A stretch of DNA of 64,000 nt from Burkholderia sp. D-99 (lineage in GTDB: Bacteria > Pseudomonadota > Gammaproteobacteria > Burkholderiales > Burkholderiaceae). The translations under genes were made by a program, and so were the position numbers. Below the pieces are notes generated by a model. It was given only the letters and a program-made list of their open reading frames with translations, ran no database searches and had not been told where the DNA came from. The DNA lies in the NCBI RefSeq assembly GCF_011605345.1, contig NZ_JAAOXM010000001.1, positions 62,001-126,000 of the forward strand. The letters are read 5' to 3'. Positions 37,096 to 45,509 of this stretch are shown here, piece by piece; position 1 is the stretch's first letter, and each line of letters starts with the position of its first letter.

Positions 37096-37901
37096 TGGCA
37101 GTTCGACCCAAGCTTAATCCCCCTGCGCGCGGTTGGCAAGCTGACCTGCCGGAGCCGAATGATATTCCGAATGATGAACCGAGCCTGGATGGTTGCGCGG
37201 TGAATCATCTGGACGATGTCTACATGGAATTGCCTCGGTCATTTATGAAGATCAGAGGTTTATTTTTTCTGGTGAATATATTTTTTTTGCCATTGATGAT
37301 TGAGTCGATCGTCGGCGTTGTTGATTTTCATGGTGATTATTCGACATTAATAGTGATGATTCTTGTTGATTTGATTTGTATTTGGGTGGCGCTTTTCACT
37401 CTCCGTTCGGATATTTCTCCTCCGCGGGATTTGCCACTGCGTTTCAACCGTTTGCGCCGGAAGATGTATGTGTACGAAATCGACGCAGTGTGGTGGAACC
37501 CATTCATTCGTTGGCCGATCCGGGCGGTTGCCTACGATTGGGATGACGTTCGGGCCGAAGCCTGGCAAAAACAAGGCGCGATCAACGGCGGTCATACGAT
37601 GAAGTGGGGTGTGGTGCTGTCTGTCGTGAAGCCACGGACGAACGAGGTAATTGATCGGTTCCAGTTAGGAGCGAAAGGGGATGGTGAAGCCGCGTGGGCA
37701 TACATCTGCACGTACATGCAGGAAGGCCCCGGCGTGTTGCCAAAATCGGATTATCCGTCGCGCGACGACGACAACGTGCGCACACTCAATATCGCGTACC
37801 TCCTTGCTCCAAAGGTGAAATGGCCAGCTGAGATGGACATCGAATCGCGGACGGCACCAACTGAGTCTTCTTGTCGCGATCCGTTTACCGGAGCGGCGTG
37901 A
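37095..37901 (+). CDS. Candidate immunity protein 2, DUF6708-like membrane protein
   Basis: A 268-residue paralogue of the protein at 34075. The ATG overlaps the orphan's stop (TGATG); a GTG one codon earlier is possible. The first 50 residues and everything after about residue 110 closely match immunity 1 (for example LPLRFNRLRRKMYVYEID and INGGHTMKWGVVLSVVK). The two hydrophobic segments (about 54-105) are almost wholly different. The C terminus DPFTGAA ends in GCGGCGTGA, the counterpart of the bases at the duplication junction. Predicted to protect against the orphan's toxin variant. Confidence 0.65.
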   Translation: MAVRPKLNPPARGWQADLPEPNDIPNDEPSLDGCAVNHLDDVYMELPRSFMKIRGLFFLVNIFFLPLMIESIVGVVDFHGDYSTLIVMILVDLICIWVALFTLRSDISPPRDLPLRFNRLRRKMYVYEIDAVWWNPFIRWPIRAVAYDWDDVRAEAWQKQGAINGGHTMKWGVVLSVVKPRTNEVIDRFQLGAKGDGEAAWAYICTYMQEGPGVLPKSDYPSRDDDNVRTLNIAYLLAPKVKWPAEMDIESRTAPTESSCRDPFTGAA

Positions 37902-37941
37902 TGTCAACAACCGAGATCATCAACGAATCGACGGAGAGACG

Positions 37942-38199
37942 ATGAAAGCAGTCGTTCTGGTCGGGCATCGACATATGTGCCCGGAACATGGTGAAGGTGT
38001 GGTGGAGAGCGGTTCGACAGGCATGGTCGTCAACGGTCGTGCGGTGGCAGGGACCGGCGACAGGATCAGTTGTGGCGCGATCATTACGGGTGGCGCATCG
38101 TCTTTTGAATCCGACTCGAGACAAGTCGCCCGGGTAGGTGACAGTACGAGTCACGGTGGGGTGTTGATCGAAGGCGATGAAGGATTCTGCTTGGAGTGA
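37942..38199 (+). CDS. PAAR-repeat spike-tip protein
   Basis: An 85-residue protein with the PAAR pattern of spaced glycines, H and C: VLVGHRHMCPEHGEG, then VVNGRAVAGTGD and DSTSHGGVLIEGDE. PAAR proteins sharpen the VgrG spike and can carry effectors. This one has no extension, so it is a simple tip. It lies 40 bp after immunity 2, with GGAGAG before its ATG, and its stop overlaps the next gene. Confidence 0.88.
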   Translation: MKAVVLVGHRHMCPEHGEGVVESGSTGMVVNGRAVAGTGDRISCGAIITGGASSFESDSRQVARVGDSTSHGGVLIEGDEGFCLE

Positions 38200-38876
38200 A
38201 GACGCGGACGCCAGGTGCTCCGAAGGTTGCATTACGAGAGAGCGTGGGGAAGCGCCAGGGATCCTGGAAGGAAATAATTGTGTTTATAAATAAAAATCTT
38301 GCTTTCTATGGGGTAATGTTCGCGGCATTAAGCTTTCCGATATTTATGGGAATTGGACTCATCTGGAGTGTGGATGTTTTTGTAAACTATGCTTTCACTG
38401 TAGTAACTTTGGTGCCGCTGCTGTATTTTTGCTATGCCGGGTTGGTGCTGCTCTGGCAATTTTCGTCTAGGTCGCGTGGCGGTCCGCTTTATTTTGAGCC
38501 GGGAAGAGTCAAGGTCATAGGGGTTGCAATTCTATTGCTATTGTGTTGTTTGGGTGCTGCATTGGTGGCATATGGAGTGGTTAATACCATTGGGCGCGTT
38601 TCAGATATCTCGGTCAGTCTGAAAACCGGCATCGCCAGTCAATGGTTTCCCGCCACGGTAACGCGAGGAGTAGGTTACATGCCATCGAGTACAATAGAGG
38701 TCACATGGGACACATCCCCGTTGAAGTTCATCGGGTTTATCGAGTACAAGGTTGCGCTCATTCTTTTGTGGTTTTTGCTAACGGAGGCCGGGGCAATCAT
38801 CTTTGTTGCATTATTCTCAATCATCTGGCATGTGGCGATGAGGTCGTTTATATCTAGCGGACGCAATCCCCATTAG
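38196..38876 (+). CDS. Unknown four-helix membrane protein coupled to PAAR
   Basis: A 226-residue protein starting at a GTG that overlaps the PAAR stop. It has about four hydrophobic segments (near 35-57, 63-88, 103-130 and 180-215), with a soluble stretch containing VTRGVGYMPSSTIEVTWDTS between the third and fourth. I do not recognise the family. The DNA is distinctly AT-rich, like the immunity genes' membrane parts, suggesting acquired or fast-evolving sequence. Its place at the end of the effector block makes an immunity role possible but unproven. Confidence 0.6.
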   Translation: MKTRTPGAPKVALRESVGKRQGSWKEIIVFINKNLAFYGVMFAALSFPIFMGIGLIWSVDVFVNYAFTVVTLVPLLYFCYAGLVLLWQFSSRSRGGPLYFEPGRVKVIGVAILLLLCCLGAALVAYGVVNTIGRVSDISVSLKTGIASQWFPATVTRGVGYMPSSTIEVTWDTSPLKFIGFIEYKVALILLWFLLTEAGAIIFVALFSIIWHVAMRSFISSGRNPH

Positions 38877-39060
38877 CAATTCAAATCGAACTGTGAGGGC
38901 TCGCATTTTTACGGTGGCTGTTGGGAGCTGACGATGAAATGCTGCCGTCAATGTCGACGGAGAAGGTGCGGTCGGTGTCGTTGGGGCGATACTTGGCGCC
39001 GGCCGCGGCTCGTTCGGGGAACGGAGATTGTGAAGCCCGTGCCCGAATGGCGAACGATCG

Positions 39061-39939
39061 TCACTCGGGCAAATCGCGGCTGTTGGCGTTCTGCTCGATT
39101 CCGCCGGTATTAAGCGATTCGATCTTCTCCATCCGCTGCCTCGCCAGTTCCGGCAGCCGATTCGTCACGCCGATCACGAGCGCTTCGGCGAGCGCGAGTG
39201 CCGGCACGTTGGTCTGCAGCATCGCAAACGGCTGCCCTTGGATCCGCAGCACGATCTCCGCAAATTCCCCGATCGGCGAGTGCCATTCGTCGGTGATCAG
39301 CATCACGCGCGTGCCGAGTTGATGTGCGGCTTGTGCGAACCGGATGCTGTCGCGCTGGTAGCGGCGAAAATCGAAAATGACGAGCACATCGCCGGGCCCC
39401 ATGTCCGCCAGGGCGACCGACGCGAGGTTCACATTTGGTTCGACATACTGAACATGCGGCCGCGCGTACGCGAGCGTGAACGAAAACAGCGAAGCGAGCG
39501 GCGCGGTATAACGCCCGCCACCGCAGAAGACACGAACGTCCTGATCGGCCAGCAGCGCCACCGCTGCATCGAACGCCGCCGCATCGAGCCCTTCGATCGT
39601 GGTCGCCAGCGATTGCGACAGCCGCTGGAAAATCGCCGCATGACTGTCGCGCAGCCCCGAAGCCGGGTGAAACGCATCCATCCGCGCGAGCGGCGAATTC
39701 ATCGCGGTGTCGATTTCGCCATACAGCGCCTGCTGGAACGACGAATAGTTGGGAAACCCGATCCGGACGACGAAGCGGAACACGGTCGGGTCGCTCACGT
39801 CGGCCTGCTTCGCAAACTGCGCGATGGGCCCCAGCCCGAGACTGGGATAGCGATCCAGCAATGCCTGCGCGACCTTCTGTTCCGACGGCGTGAAGCTATC
39901 CATCTGGGATAACAGCAACGCCCTGATGCTTGTCCCCAT
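39061..39939 (-). CDS. MurR/RpiR family transcriptional regulator
   Basis: A 292-residue regulator with an N-terminal RpiR helix-turn-helix (about 1-80, with FTPSEQKVAQALLDRYP and FAKQADVSDPTVFRFVVRIG). A C-terminal SIS sugar-phosphate-binding-type domain spans about 120-260 (VRVFCGGGRYTAPLASLF, DMGPGDVLVIFDFRRY). The ATG at 39939 has GGAG 6 bp upstream and was preferred over one at 39972. It is divergent from ggt, which it probably controls. Confidence 0.9.
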   Translation of the reverse strand: MGTSIRALLLSQMDSFTPSEQKVAQALLDRYPSLGLGPIAQFAKQADVSDPTVFRFVVRIGFPNYSSFQQALYGEIDTAMNSPLARMDAFHPASGLRDSHAAIFQRLSQSLATTIEGLDAAAFDAAVALLADQDVRVFCGGGRYTAPLASLFSFTLAYARPHVQYVEPNVNLASVALADMGPGDVLVIFDFRRYQRDSIRFAQAAHQLGTRVMLITDEWHSPIGEFAEIVLRIQGQPFAMLQTNVPALALAEALVIGVTNRLPELARQRMEKIESLNTGGIEQNANSRDLPE

Positions 39940-40302
39940 CGGGCACTCCGGCTTTCTCAATCCGAATGACAAACGGCAGACGTGCGTCTGCCGGCGAACC
40001 CACGCATGTTAGCCGATTGACGTGCGGCGGGCCGAGCACGCCCCGGAATTAGAGGGACGCATCGCACGGTCGGCCGATTCGCCTAGTAATGTAATAAAAC
40101 AAACATTGATAAAGAAGCGATTCAGCGAATATTCGTTCATTATTCAGTATTAACCCTAGGTTTTGGTGCAAAAAACCGAGTGATATGATCGCGACCTCGC
40201 TGGAGTGTACGGTTTATTACATCGCAAATCGCCGCGTCGACACGCGGTGATGCGGTGTCGCATTCCGGCATGGCCCGGTTTATTTGTCTGGAGGATTCCG
40301 TC
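39940..40302. promoter_or_regulatory. Divergent rpiR-ggt control region
   Basis: A 363-bp non-coding region with an AT-rich core (40080-40200). It contains an inverted repeat AATGT-N10-ACATT (40089-40108), a palindrome CGAATATTCG (40127-40136) and a -10-like TATGAT (40184-40189) reading toward ggt. The dyads are plausible RpiR operators, though which is used cannot be told from one genome. Confidence 0.4.
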
Positions 40303-42054
40303 ATGAGGCGGCTCGTAGTACTCACCCTGTTGTCGGCAATGAGCATGTGCGCGATCGCCGCGTCGGACCCGGCGGTCGAAGCGAAGAACGGCATGGTCGT
40401 GTCGTCGCAGCACTTTGCGTCGCAGATCGGCGTCGACATCCTGAAGGAAGGCGGCAACGCGGTGGATGCGGCGGTGGCGGTCGGCTATGCGCAGGCCGTG
40501 ACCAATTCGTGCTGCGGCAACATCGGCGGCGGCGGTTTCATGACCCTCCACCTGGCCGACGGGCGCGATCGCTTCATCAATTTCCGCGAGACCGCGCCGG
40601 CCGCGGCTTCCGCGAACATGTACCTCGACGCGAAGGGCAACGTCATCCCTGACGACAGCCTGTATGGCTATCGCGCGGTCGGCGTGCCGGGCACGGTTGC
40701 TGGCCTCGACCTCGCGCAGCGCAAGTACGGCAAGCTGACGCGCAAGCAGGTGATGGAGCCGGCGATCCGGCTCGCGCGCGACGGTTTCGTGCTGACGCGC
40801 GGCGATACGGACATCCTCGACACGACGGTCGAGCGCTTCAGGAAGGATCCGGAAGCGGCGCGCATCTTCCTGCGGCCGGACGGCACGCCGCTGCAGCCAG
40901 GCGATCGCCTCGTGCAGAAGGACCTGGCCCGCACGCTCGAGCGCATCGCGGAGCAGGGGCCCGACGCGTTCTATCACGGCGAGATCCCGAAGATCGTCGA
41001 AGCGGCGGCCAAGCGCGGCGGCGGCGTGATCACGGCCGCCGATTTCGCGTCCTATCGTGCGCAGGATATGGCGCCGCTGACGTGCACGTATCGCGGCTAC
41101 GAGTTCGTGTCGGCGCCTCCGCCGAGCTCGGGCGGCGTGACGATGTGCGAGACGCTGAACATTCTCGAAGGGTACGACCTGCGCAAGCTCGGCTACCATT
41201 CGGCCGCGGCGGTTCACTACATGACCGAAGCGATGCGCCACGCATACGAAGATCGCAACACGCTGCTCGGCGATCCGAACTTCATCGACAACCCGGTCGC
41301 GAAACTGACGAGCAAGGAATACGCGGCGCAGATCCGCAAGAGCATCCACGCCGATACGGCGACGCCGTCGGTGGACGTGCAGCCGGGCGTCGGCGTGCAC
41401 GAGAAGCCGGAGACGACCCACTATTCGATCATCGACAAGGACGGCAACGCGGTGTCGACGACCTACACGGTCAACGGCCGCTTCGGCGCCGTGGTCATCG
41501 CGCCGGGCACGGGCTTCTTCCTGAACGACGAGATGGACGACTTCACCGTGAAGGTCGGCGCGCAGAACCTGTTCGGTCTCGTGCAGGGCACGCGCAACTC
41601 GATCGCGCCGGGCAAGCGTCCGCTGTCGTCGATGGCGCCGACCATCGTGAAGAAGGACGGCAAGGTGTTCATGGTGGTCGGTTCGCCGGGCGGGTCGCGC
41701 ATCATCACGATCACGCTGCAGACGGTGCTGAACGTGATCGACTACGGGATGACGCCGCAGGACGCGGTCACCGCGCCGCGCATCCACCACCAGTGGCTGC
41801 CTGACGCGGTCTATTACGAAACCTACGGCCTGTCGCCCGACACGCTCGCGATCCTGCGCAACATGGGCTACAAGATGGTCGAGCAGACGCCGTGGGGCGC
41901 CGCCGAGCTGATCATGGTCGGCCTGCCGGGCACCGAAGCCGCGAGCCGCCAGAGTTCCGGGAACGATTCGTCCGTGTCCGGCAACGTGCGTGTCGGCTTC
42001 GTCTACGGCTACAACGACCCGCGTCGTCCGGCCGGATCGGCAATCGGCTACTGA
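40303..42054 (+). CDS. ggt: Gamma-glutamyltransferase precursor
   Basis: Periplasmic Ntn-hydrolase that cleaves gamma-glutamyl bonds (glutathione and other glutamyl peptides) and matures by self-cleavage. The 583-residue precursor has a Sec signal peptide (MRRLVVLTLLSAMSMCAIA|AS). The large-subunit region includes NIGGGGFMTL. The autocleavage site precedes Thr371 in TTHYSIIDKDGNAVSTTYTVN-type text, making Thr371 the nucleophile. The KRPLSSMAPTIV and GSPGGSRIIT motifs of the small subunit follow. GGAGG lies 8 bp before the ATG. Confidence 0.96.
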   Translation: MRRLVVLTLLSAMSMCAIAASDPAVEAKNGMVVSSQHFASQIGVDILKEGGNAVDAAVAVGYAQAVTNSCCGNIGGGGFMTLHLADGRDRFINFRETAPAAASANMYLDAKGNVIPDDSLYGYRAVGVPGTVAGLDLAQRKYGKLTRKQVMEPAIRLARDGFVLTRGDTDILDTTVERFRKDPEAARIFLRPDGTPLQPGDRLVQKDLARTLERIAEQGPDAFYHGEIPKIVEAAAKRGGGVITAADFASYRAQDMAPLTCTYRGYEFVSAPPPSSGGVTMCETLNILEGYDLRKLGYHSAAAVHYMTEAMRHAYEDRNTLLGDPNFIDNPVAKLTSKEYAAQIRKSIHADTATPSVDVQPGVGVHEKPETTHYSIIDKDGNAVSTTYTVNGRFGAVVIAPGTGFFLNDEMDDFTVKVGAQNLFGLVQGTRNSIAPGKRPLSSMAPTIVKKDGKVFMVVGSPGGSRIITITLQTVLNVIDYGMTPQDAVTAPRIHHQWLPDAVYYETYGLSPDTLAILRNMGYKMVEQTPWGAAELIMVGLPGTEAASRQSSGNDSSVSGNVRVGFVYGYNDPRRPAGSAIGY

Positions 42055-42133
42055 CCTGACCCGATCGCATCATGCTGGATCGCTGCCGCAGGCGTTCGCC
42101 CTCGCGCGAATGCCGTCGCGGCGGCCGAACGTC

Positions 42134-42155
42134 GGCTCGCGGACATCCGCGAGCC
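42134..42155. terminator. Perfect stem-loop between ggt and the symporter
   Basis: A 10-bp perfect stem GGCTCGCGGA / TCCGCGAGCC with a 2-base loop lies in the 225-bp gap between the two genes. There is no T-tract, so it may be a weak terminator or an mRNA-stability element. Confidence 0.4.
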
Positions 42156-42279
42156 TGACCGGCGCCGGCGCCCGTGCCCGACATACCGGACACGACCGGC
42201 TCGCCACGCGCGCGCCCTGGCACGGCACGGGATGCGCGCCTTTCATCCGTCCACTTCTTCCCGTGCATCGAATTCCGTC

Positions 42280-43608
42280 ATGAACAAACGAATGTCCGCG
42301 GCAGGCTGGATCCTGCTCGCGATGGCGGCCGGCATCCTGATCGGCTACATGATCTACACGCAACTGCCGGACAAGCAGTCCGCGGCGGAGATCGCCGGCT
42401 ACATCTCGCTGGTGTCCGACGTGTTCCTGCGGCTGATCAAGATGGTGATCGGCCCGCTGGTGTTCTCGACGCTGGTCGTCGGGATCGCGCACATGGGCGA
42501 CGCGTCGTCGGTGGGACGCGTGTTCGTGAAGGCGCTCGGCTGGTTCGTCACCGCGTCGCTGATCTCGCTACTGCTCGGCCTGTTGATGGCGAACCTGCTG
42601 CGACCCGGCGAGAACCTCGGGTTGCCGTTGCCGGTTATCGGCGCGTCCGCGCATCTGGCAACGTCCAAGTTCACGCTGAAGGATTTCGTCGGTCACATGG
42701 TGCCGAAGTCGATCGCCGAGGCGATGGCGAACAACGAGATCCTGCAGATCGTCGTGTTCTCGATGTTCTTCGGCGTGGCGCTCGCGTCGCTCGGCGAACG
42801 CGGCAAGATCCTCGTCGCGGCGATCGACCAGCTCGCGCACGTGATGCTCAGGATCACCGGTTACGTGATGAAGCTCGCGCCGCTCGCGGTGCTGGCGGCG
42901 ATGGCGTCGACCGTCGCGATCAACGGCCTGTCGATCCTGCTGAAGTTCGCGGTGTTCATGGGCGACTTCTACCTGAGCCTGTTCCTGCTGTGGGGCACGC
43001 TCGTCGCTGCCGGGCTGCTGTTCCTCGGCCGCCGCGTGTTCAAGCTGCTGGTGCTGATCAAGGAAGCGTTCATGCTGTCGTTCGCGACCGCGAGCTCGGA
43101 AGCCGCGTATCCGAAGATCCTCGATGCGCTCGACCGTTTCGGCGTGCGCCGCAAGATCTCGAGCTTCGTGATGCCGATGGGGTATTCGTTCAACCTCGAC
43201 GGCTCGATGATGTACTGCACGTTCGCGTCGCTGTTCATCGCGCAGGCATACGGCATTCACCTGTCGCTCGGCACGCAGGTCACGATGCTGCTGATCCTGA
43301 TGCTGACGTCGAAGGGGATGGCCGGCGTGCCGCGCGCGTCGCTCGTCGTGATCGCCGCGACGCTGCACCAGTTCAACATCCCGGAAGCCGGGCTGCTGCT
43401 GATTCTCGGCGTTGATACGTTCCTCGACATGGGCCGTTCGGCCACGAACGCAGTGGGCAACTCGATCGCCAGCGCGGTGGTCGCGAAATGGGAAGGCGAG
43501 CTGATGCCGGAAGCGGAAGCCGAAGCGAATGCGGCGCTGCTGGATGAGGAAGCCGAAGCACGGATGAACGAGGCGGCCCGCGAGGCGGATCGCGTCACCA
43601 CGGCCTGA
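42280..43608 (+). CDS. Dicarboxylate/amino acid:cation symporter (DAACS family)
   Basis: Inner-membrane secondary carrier of the GltP/DctA type (442 residues, about eight helices plus two re-entrant hairpins). Signature segments are the serine-rich FATASSEAAYPKILDAL, GYSFNLDGSMMY and LTSKGMAGVPRASLVV. The C terminus is an acidic alanine/glutamate-rich tail. Placement after ggt suggests uptake of the released glutamate, although C4-dicarboxylates are equally possible from sequence. Confidence 0.9.
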   Translation: MNKRMSAAGWILLAMAAGILIGYMIYTQLPDKQSAAEIAGYISLVSDVFLRLIKMVIGPLVFSTLVVGIAHMGDASSVGRVFVKALGWFVTASLISLLLGLLMANLLRPGENLGLPLPVIGASAHLATSKFTLKDFVGHMVPKSIAEAMANNEILQIVVFSMFFGVALASLGERGKILVAAIDQLAHVMLRITGYVMKLAPLAVLAAMASTVAINGLSILLKFAVFMGDFYLSLFLLWGTLVAAGLLFLGRRVFKLLVLIKEAFMLSFATASSEAAYPKILDALDRFGVRRKISSFVMPMGYSFNLDGSMMYCTFASLFIAQAYGIHLSLGTQVTMLLILMLTSKGMAGVPRASLVVIAATLHQFNIPEAGLLLILGVDTFLDMGRSATNAVGNSIASAVVAKWEGELMPEAEAEANAALLDEEAEARMNEAAREADRVTTA

Positions 43609-43633
43609 AGCGGTATCCCGAGCCTTCAGGCCG
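43601..43633. terminator. Hairpin across convergent stop codons
   Basis: A 10-bp stem CGGCCTGAAG / CTTCAGGCCG with a 13-base loop spans the stop codons of the symporter (+) and the DUF3331 gene (-). It probably ends both transcripts; no T-tract is present. Confidence 0.5.
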
Positions 43634-44024
43634 CTTCGGCGGGGCGGGCCGCGTCGATGCACGCGGCCAGCACCATCGCGGCGGCGTTGCCCGGTGTCGA
43701 GCCGAGCAACTGCGGCGCATAGACGCTGTCGCCGATCGCGATCGGTTGCCCCGACAGCGCGCATACACCGCGCTTGCGCGTGGTGAACAGCCGCCACTTC
43801 TGATAACCGTAGTGCCCGGTGCATGCGTCGCGCCAAGAAATCATCACGGTGTCGGCCGTGGGCCGCTCGAGTACGCTGATGGCCGGCTTGCTCGTCGCGT
43901 TCCACGACGGCAGCCGGTCGCGTGTGACGCTGCGCCGCTGCGGCATGCCCCACGAGACGGACGGCATGTCGAAGCTGCCGATCGCGGCGACAGTCACGAG
44001 CCAGGGCGCTATACGGTTGTTCAT
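43626..44024 (-). CDS. DUF3331 domain protein
   Basis: A 132-residue protein of a family known mainly from Burkholderia and relatives, function unknown. The recognisable part is about residues 55-115: ISWRDACTGHYGYQKW, then GVCALSGQPIAIGDSVYAP. The conserved Cys and Trp/Tyr residues hint at a small metal- or nucleic-acid-binding fold, which is only a guess. The ATG at 44024 has GAGGA about 8 bp upstream. It lies 44 bp after ndh on the same strand. Confidence 0.7.
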   Translation of the reverse strand: MNNRIAPWLVTVAAIGSFDMPSVSWGMPQRRSVTRDRLPSWNATSKPAISVLERPTADTVMISWRDACTGHYGYQKWRLFTTRKRGVCALSGQPIAIGDSVYAPQLLGSTPGNAAAMVLAACIDAARPAEAA

Positions 44025-44068
44025 GTCAGTTTTCCTCGAAACGTTACGCGACGCCGCTGCGCGCGGCA

Positions 44069-45361
44069 TCACGACAGGCGGATGCGCGGCCGCACGCAGC
44101 CGTTGATCCGTTCGGCGATCCACAGCAGGGTCGCCTTGGAGAAACCGTGCAGCGCCTGCTGGTGCCGCCGGTAGAGCATCAGGTGGCTGAACTGCGCGAA
44201 ACGCCCCTGGATGAAGCCGCCGCGAAAGAACCCGAACTGCCCGAGCGTGCCGAACGCGTCGTAGTCGCTGATCGACACGAGCGCGCCGAAATCGTGGAAC
44301 GCGAACGGCGGCATCGGCTTGCCGTCGAGCCACGCGGGCAGGTGCTTCGCGAGATGCTCGGCCTGCTGCGTCGCGACTTGCGCGGTGGGCGGCAGCGGCC
44401 GTTCCTGGCCGTCGGGCAACAGGCTCGCGCAATCGCCGATCGCGAACACGTGATCGTCGCCCGTTGCCTGCAGCGTCGGGCCGACGACGACCTGGTTCGC
44501 GCGATTCGTGTCGAGCCCGCCGAGCGCCTGCATGAAATCGGGCGCCTTCACGCCGGCCGCCCAGACCATCAGGTCCGCTTCCGCAAACGAACCGTCGCCG
44601 TAGTGAAAGCCGTTCGCGTCGGCTGACGTGACGCGGGTCGACGTCAGCACGTGAAAGCCGATCTGTTCGAGCCGTTGCTGTGCCGATGCGGAAATCTTTG
44701 GCGGAAATGCGGCGAGGATGCGAGGGCCGCTTTCGAGCAGCGTGAGTTGCAGCCGGTCGCGTACCGTTTCGTCGCCATAGGCTTGTGCCACTTCCAGCAG
44801 GCGGCTCAGCTCCGCGGCAAGCTCGACGCCCGTCGCGCCCGCACCGACGATCGCGACGCGGAACGGCTCGTTGCGCGCGATGCTGCGAAATACGCGCATC
44901 CGCAACGCTTCGTTGAAGGACTCGGCCTGCGGCTGGCTGTCGATGAAATAGCAGTGCTCGCGTACGCCCGGCGTGCCGAAATCGTTGGCCTGGCTGCCGA
45001 GCGCGAGGATCAGCACGTCGTATTCGAGTTCACGGGCGTCGACCACGAGTTCGCCGTCCTGCGAGCGAATCTCGCCGAGCTGCAGGCGGCGCCGCGCGCG
45101 ATCGAGCCCTTTCAATTCGCCGGGCTGGTACGTGTAACCGTGATCGCGGGCATGGGCCAGGAAGATCACCTGCTGCTGCTGCACGTCGCGCGTACCGGCC
45201 GCGATCGTGTGCAGCATTGGCTTCCAGATGTGGGTCGGGCTGCGGTCGACGACGGTGACCTGTGCGCGCCCGGACCGGCCGAGGCGCTCGCCCAGGCGGG
45301 TGGCGAGCTGCAGTCCGGCGATCCCGCCGCCGACGATGACGATGCGTGTAGGGGTTGCCAT
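44069..45361 (-). CDS. ndh: Type II NADH dehydrogenase (NDH-2)
   Basis: Membrane-associated flavoprotein that passes electrons from NADH to quinone without pumping protons. The 430-residue protein has the FAD dinucleotide motif VIVGGGIAGL (from about 8), the NADH motif VAIVGAGATGVELA (about 168-181) and VFAIGDCASL near 312. Near the C terminus HLMLYRRHQQALHG fits the membrane-binding region. A TetR gene is divergent, with a palindrome touching this start codon. Confidence 0.92.
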   Translation of the reverse strand: MATPTRIVIVGGGIAGLQLATRLGERLGRSGRAQVTVVDRSPTHIWKPMLHTIAAGTRDVQQQQVIFLAHARDHGYTYQPGELKGLDRARRRLQLGEIRSQDGELVVDARELEYDVLILALGSQANDFGTPGVREHCYFIDSQPQAESFNEALRMRVFRSIARNEPFRVAIVGAGATGVELAAELSRLLEVAQAYGDETVRDRLQLTLLESGPRILAAFPPKISASAQQRLEQIGFHVLTSTRVTSADANGFHYGDGSFAEADLMVWAAGVKAPDFMQALGGLDTNRANQVVVGPTLQATGDDHVFAIGDCASLLPDGQERPLPPTAQVATQQAEHLAKHLPAWLDGKPMPPFAFHDFGALVSISDYDAFGTLGQFGFFRGGFIQGRFAQFSHLMLYRRHQQALHGFSKATLLWIAERINGCVRPRIRLS

Positions 45362-45368
45362 GGATAAA

Positions 45369-45382
45369 TCATCACGTGATGA
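45369..45382. promoter_or_regulatory. Perfect 14-bp palindrome, probable TetR operator
   Basis: TCATCACGTGATGA lies 7 bp upstream of the ndh start and in the leader of the divergent TetR gene. A -10-like TATGAT follows at 45389-45394 on the plus strand. The position fits repression of ndh, and possibly of the regulator itself. Confidence 0.55.
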
Positions 45383-45509
45383 ATAAGGTATGATCCTAGC
45401 GCTTCCCGGCTTCGCGTGTCAACGGAGCCGGGCAGGTCATATGGTTTTGGCGACGCTAAAGCGGGGCCGGAACAGGGGTATCCGAATCATTCAAGGAGAG
45501 CAGGGAAAC

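Noticed and set aside
5024-38876. T6SS block as a recently integrated genomic island
   Set aside because: No integrase, attachment-site repeats, tRNA or IS elements flank it; only the immunity and terminal membrane genes show deviant composition.
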